Below, in pieces: positions 1-7,463 of a stretch of DNA of 14,509 nt. The stretch comes from Hyphomonadaceae bacterium. Its GTDB lineage: Bacteria > Pseudomonadota > Alphaproteobacteria > Caulobacterales > Hyphomonadaceae. A model generated the notes under the pieces. The model searched no databases, was not told where the DNA came from, and saw only the letters and a list, made by a program, of their open reading frames with translations. Every line of letters starts with the position of its first letter. The stretch's first letter is position 1. Location: contig JAUYSA010000249.1 of the NCBI GenBank assembly GCA_030696545.1, positions 1 to 14,509 of the forward strand. Reading direction: 5' to 3'. A program made the translations under genes and the position numbers.

Positions 1-279
1 GGCGCGGACATGCAGGCGGCTGTGGGTCTCGAAGTGCGGCGCGCGTTGAAGACCGGACAGCCCTTGCTAGCGGTCGACCTGAAACAGCCTGCGGTGATCC
101 GCAAGGGAGAGCCGGTGAAGCTTGTCTATGTTTCGGCCGGCGTCCGGCTCAGTGTCGATGGCGTGGCCCAGAACGAAGCCGCCAAGGGCGAGGCTGTGCG
201 CGTGCTCAACAGTTATTCCAAACGAACCATCGACGCCGTAGCCGAAGCCAGTGGCCAAGCTCGCGTCAACGTCAGGTGA
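1..279 (+). CDS. flgA: Flagellar basal body P-ring formation protein FlgA (C-terminal part; gene starts before the window)
   Basis: The reading frame is open from the first base, so the gene is truncated at its 5' end and only about 92 codons are visible. FlgA is a periplasmic chaperone needed for assembly of FlgI into the P-ring around the rod. The visible part matches the C-terminal SAF-like domain of the family: a 'GLEVRRALKTGQPLL' segment, then a 'VIRKGEPVKLVYVSAGV' beta-strand region, a 'AAKGEAVRVLNSYSKRTIDA' segment and a terminal 'ARVNV' strand. The stop codon lies 5 bases before the flgH start, and the AGGTGA ribosome binding site of flgH spans the flgA stop, so the two are very probably translationally coupled. 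An flgA-flgH order is typical of alphaproteobacterial rod and ring operons. Confidence 0.9.
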   Translation, partial: GADMQAAVGLEVRRALKTGQPLLAVDLKQPAVIRKGEPVKLVYVSAGVRLSVDGVAQNEAAKGEAVRVLNSYSKRTIDAVAEASGQARVNVR

Positions 280-284
280 GACAG

Positions 285-1019
285 ATGAAACACGCCTTCA
301 CAACCGGAGCCGGTCTGGCCGCCCTCATGCTGGGCGGCTGCGCTGGGCTGAACGACGCGATTGCGCCGCCGCAGCTGACGCCGATCTCGAACCCGGCGAC
401 GCTTGCGGGCTCGCAGCGGGTGTCGATGCCACTGCCGACGCCGGTGGTGGAAGCGCAGGCGCCGAATTCGCTCTGGCGGGCCGGTGCGAATTCGTTCTTC
501 AACGACCAGCGCGCCAACAAGATCGGCGATATTCTGACGGTAAGCATCGAGATCGCGGACTCGGCGCAGCTGAACAACTCGACGGCGCGCAGCCGCACCA
601 GCACGACGGAAACCGGCATACAGGCGCTGCTGGGGATCGAAGAGTCGATCCAGCGTGCGTTGCCGGGCACGCCTTCGCTGGATCCCGCCGTGGGCTTTGA
701 TTCCAACTCCGCCTCCAACGGCGCAGGCTCGGTGAACCGGCAGGAGAATGTGAAGCTGACGATCGCAGCGGTGATCACCGACAGGCTGGCCAACGGCAAC
801 CTCGTGATCGGCGGCAGTCAGGAAGTGCGCATCAATAATGAGCTGCGCGAGCTTCTGGTGTCGGGCGTGATCCGGCCGGAAGACGTGGCGGCGGACAACA
901 CCATCGCGCACACCAAGATCGCCGAGGCGCGGATTTCATACGGCGGGCGCGGCGACATCAGCGCGGTGCAGCGCGACAAGTATGGCAAGCTGATCTACGA
1001 TCAGATCACGCCGTTCTAG
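285..1019 (+). CDS. flgH: Flagellar basal body L-ring lipoprotein FlgH
   Basis: FlgH forms the outer-membrane L-ring of the flagellar basal body. The 244-residue protein begins with a lipoprotein signal peptide: a basic start (MKH), a hydrophobic stretch, and the lipobox LGGC with the lipidated cysteine at residue 19. Family-typical segments follow: 'LWRAGANSFFNDQRANKIGD', 'ILTVSIEIADSAQLNN', and near the C-terminus 'RPEDVAADNTIAHTKIAEAR' and 'ISYGGRGDISAVQR'. I chose the ATG at 285 because it has AGGTGAG 4 bases upstream and gives a clean signal peptide. A GTG at 276 in the same frame overlaps the flgA stop and would add three residues. The stop codon shares a CTAG tetranucleotide with the stop of the convergent PepSY gene. 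Confidence 0.96.
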   Translation: MKHAFTTGAGLAALMLGGCAGLNDAIAPPQLTPISNPATLAGSQRVSMPLPTPVVEAQAPNSLWRAGANSFFNDQRANKIGDILTVSIEIADSAQLNNSTARSRTSTTETGIQALLGIEESIQRALPGTPSLDPAVGFDSNSASNGAGSVNRQENVKLTIAAVITDRLANGNLVIGGSQEVRINNELRELLVSGVIRPEDVAADNTIAHTKIAEARISYGGRGDISAVQRDKYGKLIYDQITPF

Positions 1020-2509
1020 GCGGCCGGCGGTTCATCCGCCGGAAGATTGTCGAGCTTGCCGCCGCGGGCGATCTTGCGTGCGCCCATCCAGACGCCGAAG
1101 GCGCAGACGGCGGTGACGCCGATCATCGCTAGCACCAGCAGGATTTCGCGCAGGGGCGAGCCCACGAAGTCGAACGTGTGCAGCGCCATGTGCAGGACGC
1201 GGAAACCCTTTGCGCCATCGTCCGCGATGAAGCGCACCGCGCCGGTATCCGGATCGAGATAGAACCGCGTGTCGCCCTCGCCCACGATGCGGACGGCCGG
1301 CAGGTCTGACGATGAGGCGCCCGGATAATAGTATTCGTCGGGCACGGTCATCGTCTCAAAGCGGGCCGTTGCGCTGCCGAGAAGGTTTGTGGCGCGTTGA
1401 CGGGCGGCATCGTCGAAGGGCGCGGGCTGGCCGCTGGCGTCGAGGCGGCGGCGCGAGCCGTCGGCGGATTGCCAGATGAACCAAGGCTGGCCTTCGAGCT
1501 GGATCATCGCGACCGTGCTGCGCTCGCGCGAGACGGTGCGCAGGGCGGCGGCCTGCGCTTCGAGAGCGGGCTTGAGTTGAGCCCATGTGACGGGGCTTCC
1601 GGAATAGCGCTCGGCAGCTTCGCCGGACGCCTTGATGTTTTCGAGCCAGCCCCACGGCTGCATCGAGGTGAAGCCGGAGAAGGAGAAGGTCAGCACCAGC
1701 ACGCCGAAGACCAGCCCGGTCATGTGGTGCCAGAATTTCACACCTCGATAGGGCGACGCGAACTTGTTCGTCGACTTGCGGCGGCGGAACTGGCGAAGGC
1801 CGACGAAGAGGCCAGTGAGTGTGAGGAAACATCCGGCCAGCGACGTCCAGATGATCACCTGCGTCCAGAGCGGCGTATTGCGCCGGAGTTCGGTGAAGAA
1901 CAGCCAGTGAGGGATAGCGCCGAGCCATGTCCACACGCGCTGCGATCCGGTGGTGCGCTGGCTGACCTCGCCGGTTTTCGAGGAGATGTAGAGGACGGTG
2001 TCTTCCTTGTCTTTCAGCGCGACCTGATGGAAAGGCCGACGGGAGTTGAAATATCCGGCGACGACGAACTCGTCGCGCTCCATGGAGCCTATGAACGCAG
2101 GCGCGCCCTTCAGCTTGTGGCGTTCGACATAGGTGCGGGCAACATCGAGCGCTTCGGCTTCGCTTATCTGTTCGACGGGCGCGGCATTGGCGAGATCGTA
2201 GAGGCCACGCTTCCCCTCCTCGCCTTCGCTCCATGCCAGTGACAGCACGGGCCGAGCGCCGAGCATTTCGATGCGGGCGGACGAGACCGGGGCGGCGTCG
2301 GGTATTGCGGGCAGCGTTATTACGTCTGGCGCGCTGACCGGAGCGAGACCTTCGACGCGGTAGTCGCGATCATCCAGCGTCGTTGACGGATAGGGGTTCC
2401 AGATCATCACCACGCCGGTGAGGCACCAGAGCAGCATGAGCAGACCGAGCGTGACACCCATCCAGCGGTGGATGGCGAAGAGGTAGCGGATCAGACGCGC
2501 CTTGATCAA
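1016..2509 (-). CDS. PepSY-associated transmembrane protein (PepSY_TM family)
   Basis: A 497-residue inner-membrane protein with the four-helix layout of the PepSY_TM family. Helices lie at about residues 15-37 (beginning with the typical HRWMG segment, His14), 214-239, 260-281 (His261, His262) and 454-479. There are two periplasmic regions, the larger being residues 282-450, which contains the pair 'FRVLHMALHTFDF' with His440 and His444. Histidines at helix edges are common in this family, some members of which are linked to iron uptake or electron transfer. The substrate here is unknown. The start is a TTG at 2509, chosen because GGAG lies 6 bases upstream and because the next methionine (residue 17) would cut into the first helix. 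The 3' end overlaps flgH tail to tail by 4 bases. It has no obvious functional link to its flagellar neighbour. Confidence 0.88.
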   Translation of the reverse strand: MIKARLIRYLFAIHRWMGVTLGLLMLLWCLTGVVMIWNPYPSTTLDDRDYRVEGLAPVSAPDVITLPAIPDAAPVSSARIEMLGARPVLSLAWSEGEEGKRGLYDLANAAPVEQISEAEALDVARTYVERHKLKGAPAFIGSMERDEFVVAGYFNSRRPFHQVALKDKEDTVLYISSKTGEVSQRTTGSQRVWTWLGAIPHWLFFTELRRNTPLWTQVIIWTSLAGCFLTLTGLFVGLRQFRRRKSTNKFASPYRGVKFWHHMTGLVFGVLVLTFSFSGFTSMQPWGWLENIKASGEAAERYSGSPVTWAQLKPALEAQAAALRTVSRERSTVAMIQLEGQPWFIWQSADGSRRRLDASGQPAPFDDAARQRATNLLGSATARFETMTVPDEYYYPGASSSDLPAVRIVGEGDTRFYLDPDTGAVRFIADDGAKGFRVLHMALHTFDFVGSPLREILLVLAMIGVTAVCAFGVWMGARKIARGGKLDNLPADEPPAA

Positions 2510-2581
2510 AATCCGCTCCGGCTTTCTGCCGCCCGGATGCGGCAGCGCCCGGTCTTATACAATGGCGCGCCTGAGAGGGTA

Positions 2582-2686
2582 GTCATTCTCGGCGTTGTGC
2601 CGAGAATCCTGGTTCGGGAGATATGGAATAGCTGGCTGTCCCAGCGCGTCGACAGCCGGAATTCTCGGCACAAGGCCGAGAATGAC
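2582..2686. repeat. REP-like inverted pair of palindromic units
   Basis: Two 26-base units in opposite orientation, at 2582-2607 and 2661-2686, match with a single mismatch when one is reverse-complemented. Each unit is itself a palindrome: ATTCTCGGC, a 5-base loop, then GCCGAGAAT, so each can form a 9-bp hairpin. The 53-base spacer holds a further inverted pair, GGCTGTC and GACAGCC (2634-2640 and 2651-2657). The layout resembles paired REP units (BIME-like). Similar GTCATTCTCGG-type palindromes are common between genes in alphaproteobacteria. The element sits 12 bases after the def stop and so could end or stabilise the def transcript. No transposase is visible. Confidence 0.85.
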
Positions 2687-2698
2687 TTGTGGCTGCGT

Positions 2699-3214
2699 CT
2701 AGGCCGCGTCGCGCTTCTTGGCTTTCTTGACCTTGTTGATCGCGTAGGAGCGCTTCAGGCGCGACAGGTGATCAATAAAGAGCGTGCCCTGGAGGTGATC
2801 CATCTCGTGCTGGATGCAGACGGCATACATACCATCGGCCCATTCCTCGACCTGTTCGCCCTTGTAGTTCAGGTAGCGGAGCTTCACGCGGTTGGGACGT
2901 TCGACTTCGTCGTAGAAATCGGGGACCGAGAGACAGCCTTCTTCGTAGCTCTGTCTCTCGTTGTTCGACTCGAGGATTTCCGGGTTCACGAAATAGCGCG
3001 GGGCCGGCGGATCGCCTTCCTTGGCAAGGTCCATCACGATGACGCGGAGGGGCACGCCGATCTGCACGGCGGCAAGGCCGATGCCGGGGGCGGCGTACAT
3101 CGTCTCGAGCATGTCATCCATCAGCGCACGCGTTTCGTCGGTGACGGCGGCGACGCTTTTGGACACCTGCTTCAGGACAGGATCGGGAACCGTGAGGATG
3201 GGACGGATAGCCAT
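2699..3214 (-). CDS. def: Peptide deformylase
   Basis: This metalloenzyme removes the N-formyl group from the initiator methionine of new proteins. All three family motifs are intact in the 171-residue protein: GIGLAAVQIG at residues 44-53, EEGCLSVP at 91-98 with the metal ligand Cys94, and QHEMDH at 135-140 with ligands His136 and His140 and catalytic Glu137. Length and the 'MAIRPILTVPDPVL' N-terminus are normal for the family. The lysine-rich tail (KVKKAKKRDAA) is an ordinary variable end. It lies 91 bases downstream of rmuC on the same strand and is not paired with fmt, at least in this window. I see no strong Shine-Dalgarno sequence before the ATG. Confidence 0.97.
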   Translation of the reverse strand: MAIRPILTVPDPVLKQVSKSVAAVTDETRALMDDMLETMYAAPGIGLAAVQIGVPLRVIVMDLAKEGDPPAPRYFVNPEILESNNERQSYEEGCLSVPDFYDEVERPNRVKLRYLNYKGEQVEEWADGMYAVCIQHEMDHLQGTLFIDHLSRLKRSYAINKVKKAKKRDAA

Positions 3215-3305
3215 AGGCGCTAGCTATGGACGGCGCCGGTTTTCGTCAAGTGAACGAGCCCGTGAGGCGTGCTGAAGCATGGCGGATTACCCCTGACGGG
3301 AAAGG

Positions 3306-4703
3306 CTATTTCCGTTTCCCGGCTGCCGCCTGCGGCTGCAGGGCGTCCAGAAGTGGAGTATCGGATTTCACTTCGGCTATTTGCGCCTGCGGCGTGCGGG
3401 CGCGGACACCCAGCTCTCCCGGCGCTTCCACCGCCCGATCTTCGGTCGGAATTTGCAGTTCCTCGAAACGTCGGACCTGCGGCATGACCTTCCGTTCGTA
3501 GGAGCCGACCAGCGAGTTGTAGCTGTCGACCGCCTTGTCGAGATTGGAGCCGACCTTGGACATATGCTCGGTCATCACCGAGAGCCGCTGGTAGAGTTCG
3601 CGGCCGAGTTCCACCGCCTGCTCTGCATTGCGCGCCGCCTGCTCCTGCCGCCAGCCATAGGCGACGGCCTTGGCCAGCGCGATCAGGGTCGATGGCGTCA
3701 CGATGATGACGCTGTTCTTGGAGGCGAAATCGAATATCTCGCGATCATGCTCCAGCACGGCGGCGTAGAAATTCTCGCCGGGCATGAACATGGCGACGAA
3801 GTCGACGCGATCCGAGAAGCCTTTCCAGTAGTCCTTGCGTGCAAGGCTGGTGACGTGCGCACGAACCTTGGCGGCGTGGGCGGCCAGGTGCGCCTGCCGC
3901 TTCACCGGATCGGTTTCGTTCGAAGCGGCGAGATAATCGTCCAGCGAGACCTTGGAATCGATCACCAGCTCGCGGCCGCCGGGCATACGAACGATGACGT
4001 CTGGCCGGATCTTGCCCTTGTCGGTGTCTGACGAGGTCTGCTCTGTAAAGTCCGCGTAGGGCGAGAGACCGGCCATCTCCAGCACGTTGCGGAGCGTTTC
4101 CTCGCCCCAGCGGCCGCCATGGCGCGTGGTGGAGAGCGCATTGGCGAGCTTGCCGGCGGCGGATTCGGTTTTGCGCACGCTTTCACTGACGCCGCGGATC
4201 TGTTCTTCCAGCTTGGCGCGATCCTCGGTCGAGACTTTCTGGATCTCGTCGACCTTCTTCTGGAACTGGCCGAACGTGTCCTGAATCGGCTTCAGCATCT
4301 TGCCGAGTTCGCCCTCGGCGCCCTCCTTGTGCTTCTTCAGTGTCTCGTCGGCGATCTGGACGAATTGCTGCTGCGACTTGAGCAGGGCTGCGTCGGCCAG
4401 CGACTTGAAGCGGGCCTCGCTTTCCTGCTGCATTTTCGAGAGCTGTTCGCGCTCACGCACCATGCTGGCGTCACGCTCGGTCATCTTGGCGGCTTCGGCG
4501 GCGTGCGCCCTTTCGGAGGTTTCGGCGCGCTGGCGCAACGCCACGATTTCGGACTTGAGCGACGCGACTTCCTTGCCGCGTTCAGCCAGCTCAGCCGAGA
4601 GATGCGCCGTATCCGGCGGCTTGCGTTGCGAGAACACGAAGGCTGCAGCGGCAGCGGCCAGCGCAACCAGCAGCAAAACGATGTGCAGGGGATCGAGTGT
4701 CAT
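3306..4703 (-). CDS. rmuC: DNA recombination protein RmuC
   Basis: RmuC is a membrane-anchored, coiled-coil protein with a nuclease-like core. Loss of the family member in E. coli affects recombination at inverted repeats, but the precise reaction is not settled. The 465-residue protein has one N-terminal membrane helix (about residues 5-25), a long charged coiled coil (about 30-200), then the conserved core: 'GRWGEETLRNVLEMAGL', 'RPDVIVRMPGGRELVIDSKV' with the PD-(D/E)xK-like D/E-x-K residues, 'MPGENFYAAVLE', and 'TPSTLIALAKAVAYGWRQE'. I chose the ATG at 4703 because it places the helix directly at the N-terminus. An upstream in-frame GTG at 4748 would add 15 mostly polar residues with no supporting ribosome site. 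It may share a transcript with def downstream. Confidence 0.93.
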   Translation of the reverse strand: MTLDPLHIVLLLVALAAAAAAFVFSQRKPPDTAHLSAELAERGKEVASLKSEIVALRQRAETSERAHAAEAAKMTERDASMVREREQLSKMQQESEARFKSLADAALLKSQQQFVQIADETLKKHKEGAEGELGKMLKPIQDTFGQFQKKVDEIQKVSTEDRAKLEEQIRGVSESVRKTESAAGKLANALSTTRHGGRWGEETLRNVLEMAGLSPYADFTEQTSSDTDKGKIRPDVIVRMPGGRELVIDSKVSLDDYLAASNETDPVKRQAHLAAHAAKVRAHVTSLARKDYWKGFSDRVDFVAMFMPGENFYAAVLEHDREIFDFASKNSVIIVTPSTLIALAKAVAYGWRQEQAARNAEQAVELGRELYQRLSVMTEHMSKVGSNLDKAVDSYNSLVGSYERKVMPQVRRFEELQIPTEDRAVEAPGELGVRARTPQAQIAEVKSDTPLLDALQPQAAAGKRK

Positions 4704-4796
4704 CGCGCGACCATAAGTTCTTTGTTTGTTCCGATCAACCGCAAACACACGGTTCAGGCGACCGGAACGTCGCGCGATTCTGCGAATAGACGAAAA

Positions 4797-5045
4797 CTAG
4801 TCGCGCATCCCGCGCTTGGGGCGCCAGCCTTCGGGCATGTGCGGGAAGTTCGACACGCCTTCGAAGGCGTCATCCGGAACGTCAGTTCCGAAGACATCGA
4901 GCGGCTTGTTGGCCCGGCGCGCGTTCGAGCGGACATCGCGGGCGACGGATCGGATCCGGTCGCGCATCAGCCACATGCCGATGCCGACACCTACGCCGAC
5001 CGCGGCAACCGTCAGTACAACCGGCACGTGTTTACGTTTCACCAT
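4797..5045 (-). CDS. Small single-pass membrane protein of unknown function
   Basis: An 82-residue protein I do not recognise. It has a short basic start (MVKRKH), one glycine/valine-rich membrane helix at about residues 8-27, then a basic arginine-rich stretch (about 28-48) and a polar C-terminus ending in 'HMPEGWRPKRGMRD'. By the positive-inside rule both flanks are basic, so the orientation is unclear. It begins 21 bases after recR on the same strand, with GGGAA 6 bases before the ATG, so it is probably translated from the recR transcript. I judge it a real gene from its position, ribosome site and coherent membrane-protein composition, not from a family match. Confidence 0.68.
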   Translation of the reverse strand: MVKRKHVPVVLTVAAVGVGVGIGMWLMRDRIRSVARDVRSNARRANKPLDVFGTDVPDDAFEGVSNFPHMPEGWRPKRGMRD

Positions 5046-5066
5046 GGGACGTTCCCAACAGTCTTT

Positions 5067-5666
5067 CTATCTTCTCGACGACATCGCAGCTGCGATCGTG
5101 CCATCGTCAAGATGATCGAGCTCCCCGCCCACGGGCACGCCGTGGGCCAGGCGCGTTACCTTCACAGGCAAATGCGCCAGCCTGTCTGTGATGTAGTGGG
5201 CGGTGGTCTGTCCGTCCACGGTAGCGTTCAGCGCCAGGATTACTTCGCGCACATCTGTGGCGCCGGCGCGCTCGACCAGCCGAGAAATATTGAGATCTTC
5301 GGGGCGGATGCCGTCGAGGGCGGACAGGGTTCCGCCGACCACATGATAACGCCCGCGGAACACGCCCGAGCGTTCCATCGCCCAGAGATCCCCCACTTCC
5401 TCCACCGCACAGATGATGCTGCTGTCCCGTCCCGGCGCGGCACAGACGGAACACGGGTTCACGGTGTCGAAGTTTCCGCAGTCGCCACAGATCTGGACCT
5501 TGGCGGCGGCATCAGCCAGCGCGGCCGCAAGCGGGCTGAGCAGCTGGTCGCGCTTCTTCAGAAGGTGGAGCGCGGCGCGGCGGGCTGAACGCGGCCCGAG
5601 GCCGGGCAGTTTCGACAGCAGGTCGATCTGGCGGATGATTTCGGGGCCGGCGGTGCGGTTGATCAT
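5067..5666 (-). CDS. recR: Recombination mediator RecR
   Basis: RecR acts with RecF and RecO to load RecA on gapped single-stranded DNA. The 199-residue protein has the standard order of domains: a helix-hairpin-helix region (residues 11-35, 'LSKLPGLGPRSARRAALHLL'), a four-cysteine zinc motif (Cys60, Cys63, Cys72, Cys75), a Toprim domain from about residue 84 ('ICAVEEVGDLWAMERSG'), and the C-terminal 'GVPVGGELDHLDDGTIAAAM' segment. Length is normal. The usual upstream partners dnaX and ybaB are not present here. An uncharacterised membrane protein gene precedes it by 111 bases and a small membrane protein gene follows it closely. The bases before the ATG show only a weak ribosome site. Confidence 0.97.
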   Translation of the reverse strand: MINRTAGPEIIRQIDLLSKLPGLGPRSARRAALHLLKKRDQLLSPLAAALADAAAKVQICGDCGNFDTVNPCSVCAAPGRDSSIICAVEEVGDLWAMERSGVFRGRYHVVGGTLSALDGIRPEDLNISRLVERAGATDVREVILALNATVDGQTTAHYITDRLAHLPVKVTRLAHGVPVGGELDHLDDGTIAAAMSSRR

Positions 5667-5777
5667 GGATTGGGCCTGAGGGCTGTGCTGGCTCTGACAT
5701 AGTCCCGCTCGGGGGCGACAGGAACACCCTGTGGCTGGCCAGCGCGCGAATACACCCAGGAACCCGGTTCCGGCGCG

Positions 5778-6278
5778 CTACTTCCTGCTCTTGTCCGCAC
5801 GACGGGCGGCGACCTGGAGTTCGTCGAAATCGGAGCGGACCACATAGGCGCGGACGAAATCGACCGCCACGACCCGGTCGATGAAGCTGGCGAACATCCA
5901 GTCGATGTCGCGCTTGGCGACGAGGCCGCGCCGGGTGAGGCCGGAGACGAATTCGAAGAAGTTGAGCAAGTCTATGAGTTCGCCCTCGAGCGCCTTGGGC
6001 ATGCCGGGCGTGGCGAGCTCGGACTTCAGGGCGGCGAATTCGGGCGAGTCCGGATTGGCGAGCACGAAGCGGATGCGGCGGTAGCGGTCGGACTCGAAGA
6101 ACATGCGATAGAGTTCGCGCACCTGTTCCGTCTGGCGCATCCGTTCGGAGCGGAGATAACGGAACAGGCCGAACAGGCCCGCCAGCAGCGCCGCGACGAA
6201 GGTGAAGGCGGACGCCCAGTTGCGGGCAAGTTCGGACCAGTACAGCCCGGCGTCCGATACGTTCGAGATCACTTCCAT
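5778..6278 (-). CDS. Membrane-anchored protein of unknown function (DUF4760-like in layout)
   Basis: A 166-residue protein with one membrane helix near the N-terminus (about residues 23-41) followed by a basic 'RYLRSERMRQTEQV' stretch, so the C-terminal part is probably cytoplasmic. That part is helical, with 'VRELYRMFFESDRYRRIRFV' (54-72), 'ELIDLLNFFEFVSGLTRRGL' (100-119) and 'DIDWMFASFIDRVVAV' (124-139). This arrangement reminds me of DUF4760-type proteins, but I cannot confirm that. I chose the ATG at 6278 because GGAG lies 8 bases upstream. An in-frame GTG at 6293 would add five residues. It lies 111 bases upstream of recR on the same strand; no terminator is evident in the gap. Confidence 0.75.
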   Translation of the reverse strand: MEVISNVSDAGLYWSELARNWASAFTFVAALLAGLFGLFRYLRSERMRQTEQVRELYRMFFESDRYRRIRFVLANPDSPEFAALKSELATPGMPKALEGELIDLLNFFEFVSGLTRRGLVAKRDIDWMFASFIDRVVAVDFVRAYVVRSDFDELQVAARRADKSRK

Positions 6279-6349
6279 CCGGCACGCTCCCACGCTTATG
6301 CACGCAGGATCATGACTCTGGCTGGATGTTCAAGAGCCCGGCGGCAGGC

Positions 6350-6760
6350 TCAGCTTGTCTTCAGCTTGTTGCAGAGATTTGTCTTGGACGGCGTGGTGGC
6401 GCGCCATTCGTATTCGAGGTGCTGCAGGTCGCGGATCGGCTGACCGTTGCGGGTGGCGGGGATGAAGTCCTGCGCGGTGAGGCAGCGGACTGTGGGTTCA
6501 AGGAAGATCGGATCGCTGCAAACGCCATCGGCGCTGAGCACTCCGCCATCGGGACCGATCTCCAGATCCATCTGGCAGCAGCCCGAAAGCTGTTTGTCAC
6601 GGGCAGGCTTTGGATAGCGACAGGCATCGGGGCGATAGCCGCCCGCAAACTGCGCTTCGGTTTTCTTGCCCGGGGTCGACGAAGTCTGGGCGAGCCCCAC
6701 CCCGCCGAGACAGGCAAGGATCGCGACAGACGCAAGGGCAAGGCGAGAGCGGATGGTCAA
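6350..6760 (-). CDS. Small exported cysteine-rich protein with TonB C-terminal-like fold
   Basis: A 136-residue protein with an N-terminal signal sequence: basic MTIRSR, then a hydrophobic run. Cleavage could be after GLA (residue 24) by signal peptidase I. Alternatively ILAC (14-17) could be a lipobox, which would make it a lipoprotein. The mature part has six cysteines (47, 61, 62, 81, 93, 130), which fits an oxidised periplasmic protein with disulfides. Residues about 59-119 follow the TonB C-terminal pattern: 'CCQMDLEIGPDGGVLS', then 'LTAQDFIPATRNGQPI' and a final 'HLEYEW' strand. This suggests a TonB_C-like fold without the long proline linker of true TonB. The only standard start is TTG at 6760, with GGGAGG just 1 base away, which is unusually close. 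An in-frame stop lies eight codons upstream. Confidence 0.72.
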   Translation of the reverse strand: MTIRSRLALASVAILACLGGVGLAQTSSTPGKKTEAQFAGGYRPDACRYPKPARDKQLSGCCQMDLEIGPDGGVLSADGVCSDPIFLEPTVRCLTAQDFIPATRNGQPIRDLQHLEYEWRATTPSKTNLCNKLKTS

Positions 6761-6827
6761 TCCTCCCGTGAGACACAGAAGCTAGACCGCCATTGCGTGA
6801 CTTGGCAATTCGCGCTGTACGTCCTTG

Positions 6828-7448
6828 ATGCAGTTCACCCTTCTCTCGGTACTGGATTACGCAGGCGTGGCGATGTTCGCGGCATCGGGCGCGCTGATGG
6901 CCGCCAGCAAGCGGCAGGATGTTGTTACGTTCATCTTTTTTGCCGCCATCACGGGCGTGGGCGGGGGCACGCTGCGCGACCTGCTGATCGACGCGCCGGT
7001 CTTCTGGGTCCTCGATCCCGGCTATGTGATCGTGTGCTCGGTCGTGGCGGTGCTGATCTACCTGACGCGGGGGCGCGGCGTGCATGAGCAGACGCTGCTG
7101 TGGCTCGATGCCGTGGGACTGTGCATCTATGCGGTGGTTGGCGCCGCGAAGGCTCTGTCGCTGGGCGTGCATCCGGTTATCTGTGTGGTGATGGGCGCGC
7201 TGACGGCGACGTTTGGCGGCATCATCCGCGACGTGCTGGCGGGCGAGCCATCCATCCTGTTGCGGCGGGAGCTCTACATCACACCAGCGATCGTAAGCGC
7301 GGCCGTGTTCGTCGTGCTGCGCACTATGGGCGTCGACTGGACATGGGCGAGCAGCATCGCCGTGGTGCTGGGCTTCATCGTGCGCGCCGGCGCCATCAGG
7401 TGGAAGTGGCACATGCCGGCGTTTGAGCCGCCGAAGGCTCGGGACTGA
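6828..7448 (+). CDS. Trimeric intracellular cation channel (TRIC/UPF0126) family membrane protein
   Basis: A 206-residue inner-membrane protein with about seven helices and the internal duplication that defines the UPF0126 (YicG/YadS) family. The first half carries GVGGGTLRD at residues 43-51 and the second carries ATFGGIIRD at 127-135, each in the middle of a repeat of about 80 residues. Bacterial relatives of this family have been shown to act as monovalent cation channels. Some members have been linked to small-molecule transport, so the permeant species here is unknown. The ATG at 6828 is preceded directly by an in-frame TTG, and I prefer the ATG. No clear ribosome site is visible. It is divergent from the exported protein gene, with a 67-base shared upstream region. 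Confidence 0.93.
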   Translation: MQFTLLSVLDYAGVAMFAASGALMAASKRQDVVTFIFFAAITGVGGGTLRDLLIDAPVFWVLDPGYVIVCSVVAVLIYLTRGRGVHEQTLLWLDAVGLCIYAVVGAAKALSLGVHPVICVVMGALTATFGGIIRDVLAGEPSILLRRELYITPAIVSAAVFVVLRTMGVDWTWASSIAVVLGFIVRAGAIRWKWHMPAFEPPKARD

Positions 7449-7463
7449 CGGCAGCGAGCACGT

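Noticed and set aside
1356..2242. Long open frames overlapping the PepSY gene on both strands
   Set aside because: They are alternative frames of a gene with clear helices and family motifs; their translations are Arg/Ala/Gly-rich without domains.
4119..5588. A 489-codon open frame on the plus strand opposite rmuC and recR
   Set aside because: It lies antisense to three well-supported genes, has no recognisable domain, and has the biased composition expected of an open antisense frame in GC-rich coding DNA.
5667..5777. Possible SRP (4.5S) RNA near recR
   Set aside because: The conserved GGAAGGAAGCAGCC-type apical loop of SRP RNA is not found on either strand.
5663..5845. A 60-codon minus-strand frame whose stop overlaps the recR start in ATGA
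   Set aside because: The overlap looked like coupling, but the frame overlaps the end of the 166-residue gene by 68 bases, its composition is Pro/Arg/Ser-rich, and no ribosome site supports it.
6334..6351. GAGCC/GGCTC hairpin at the end of the exported protein gene as a terminator
   Set aside because: Only 5 bp, overlaps the stop codon, and no U-run follows.
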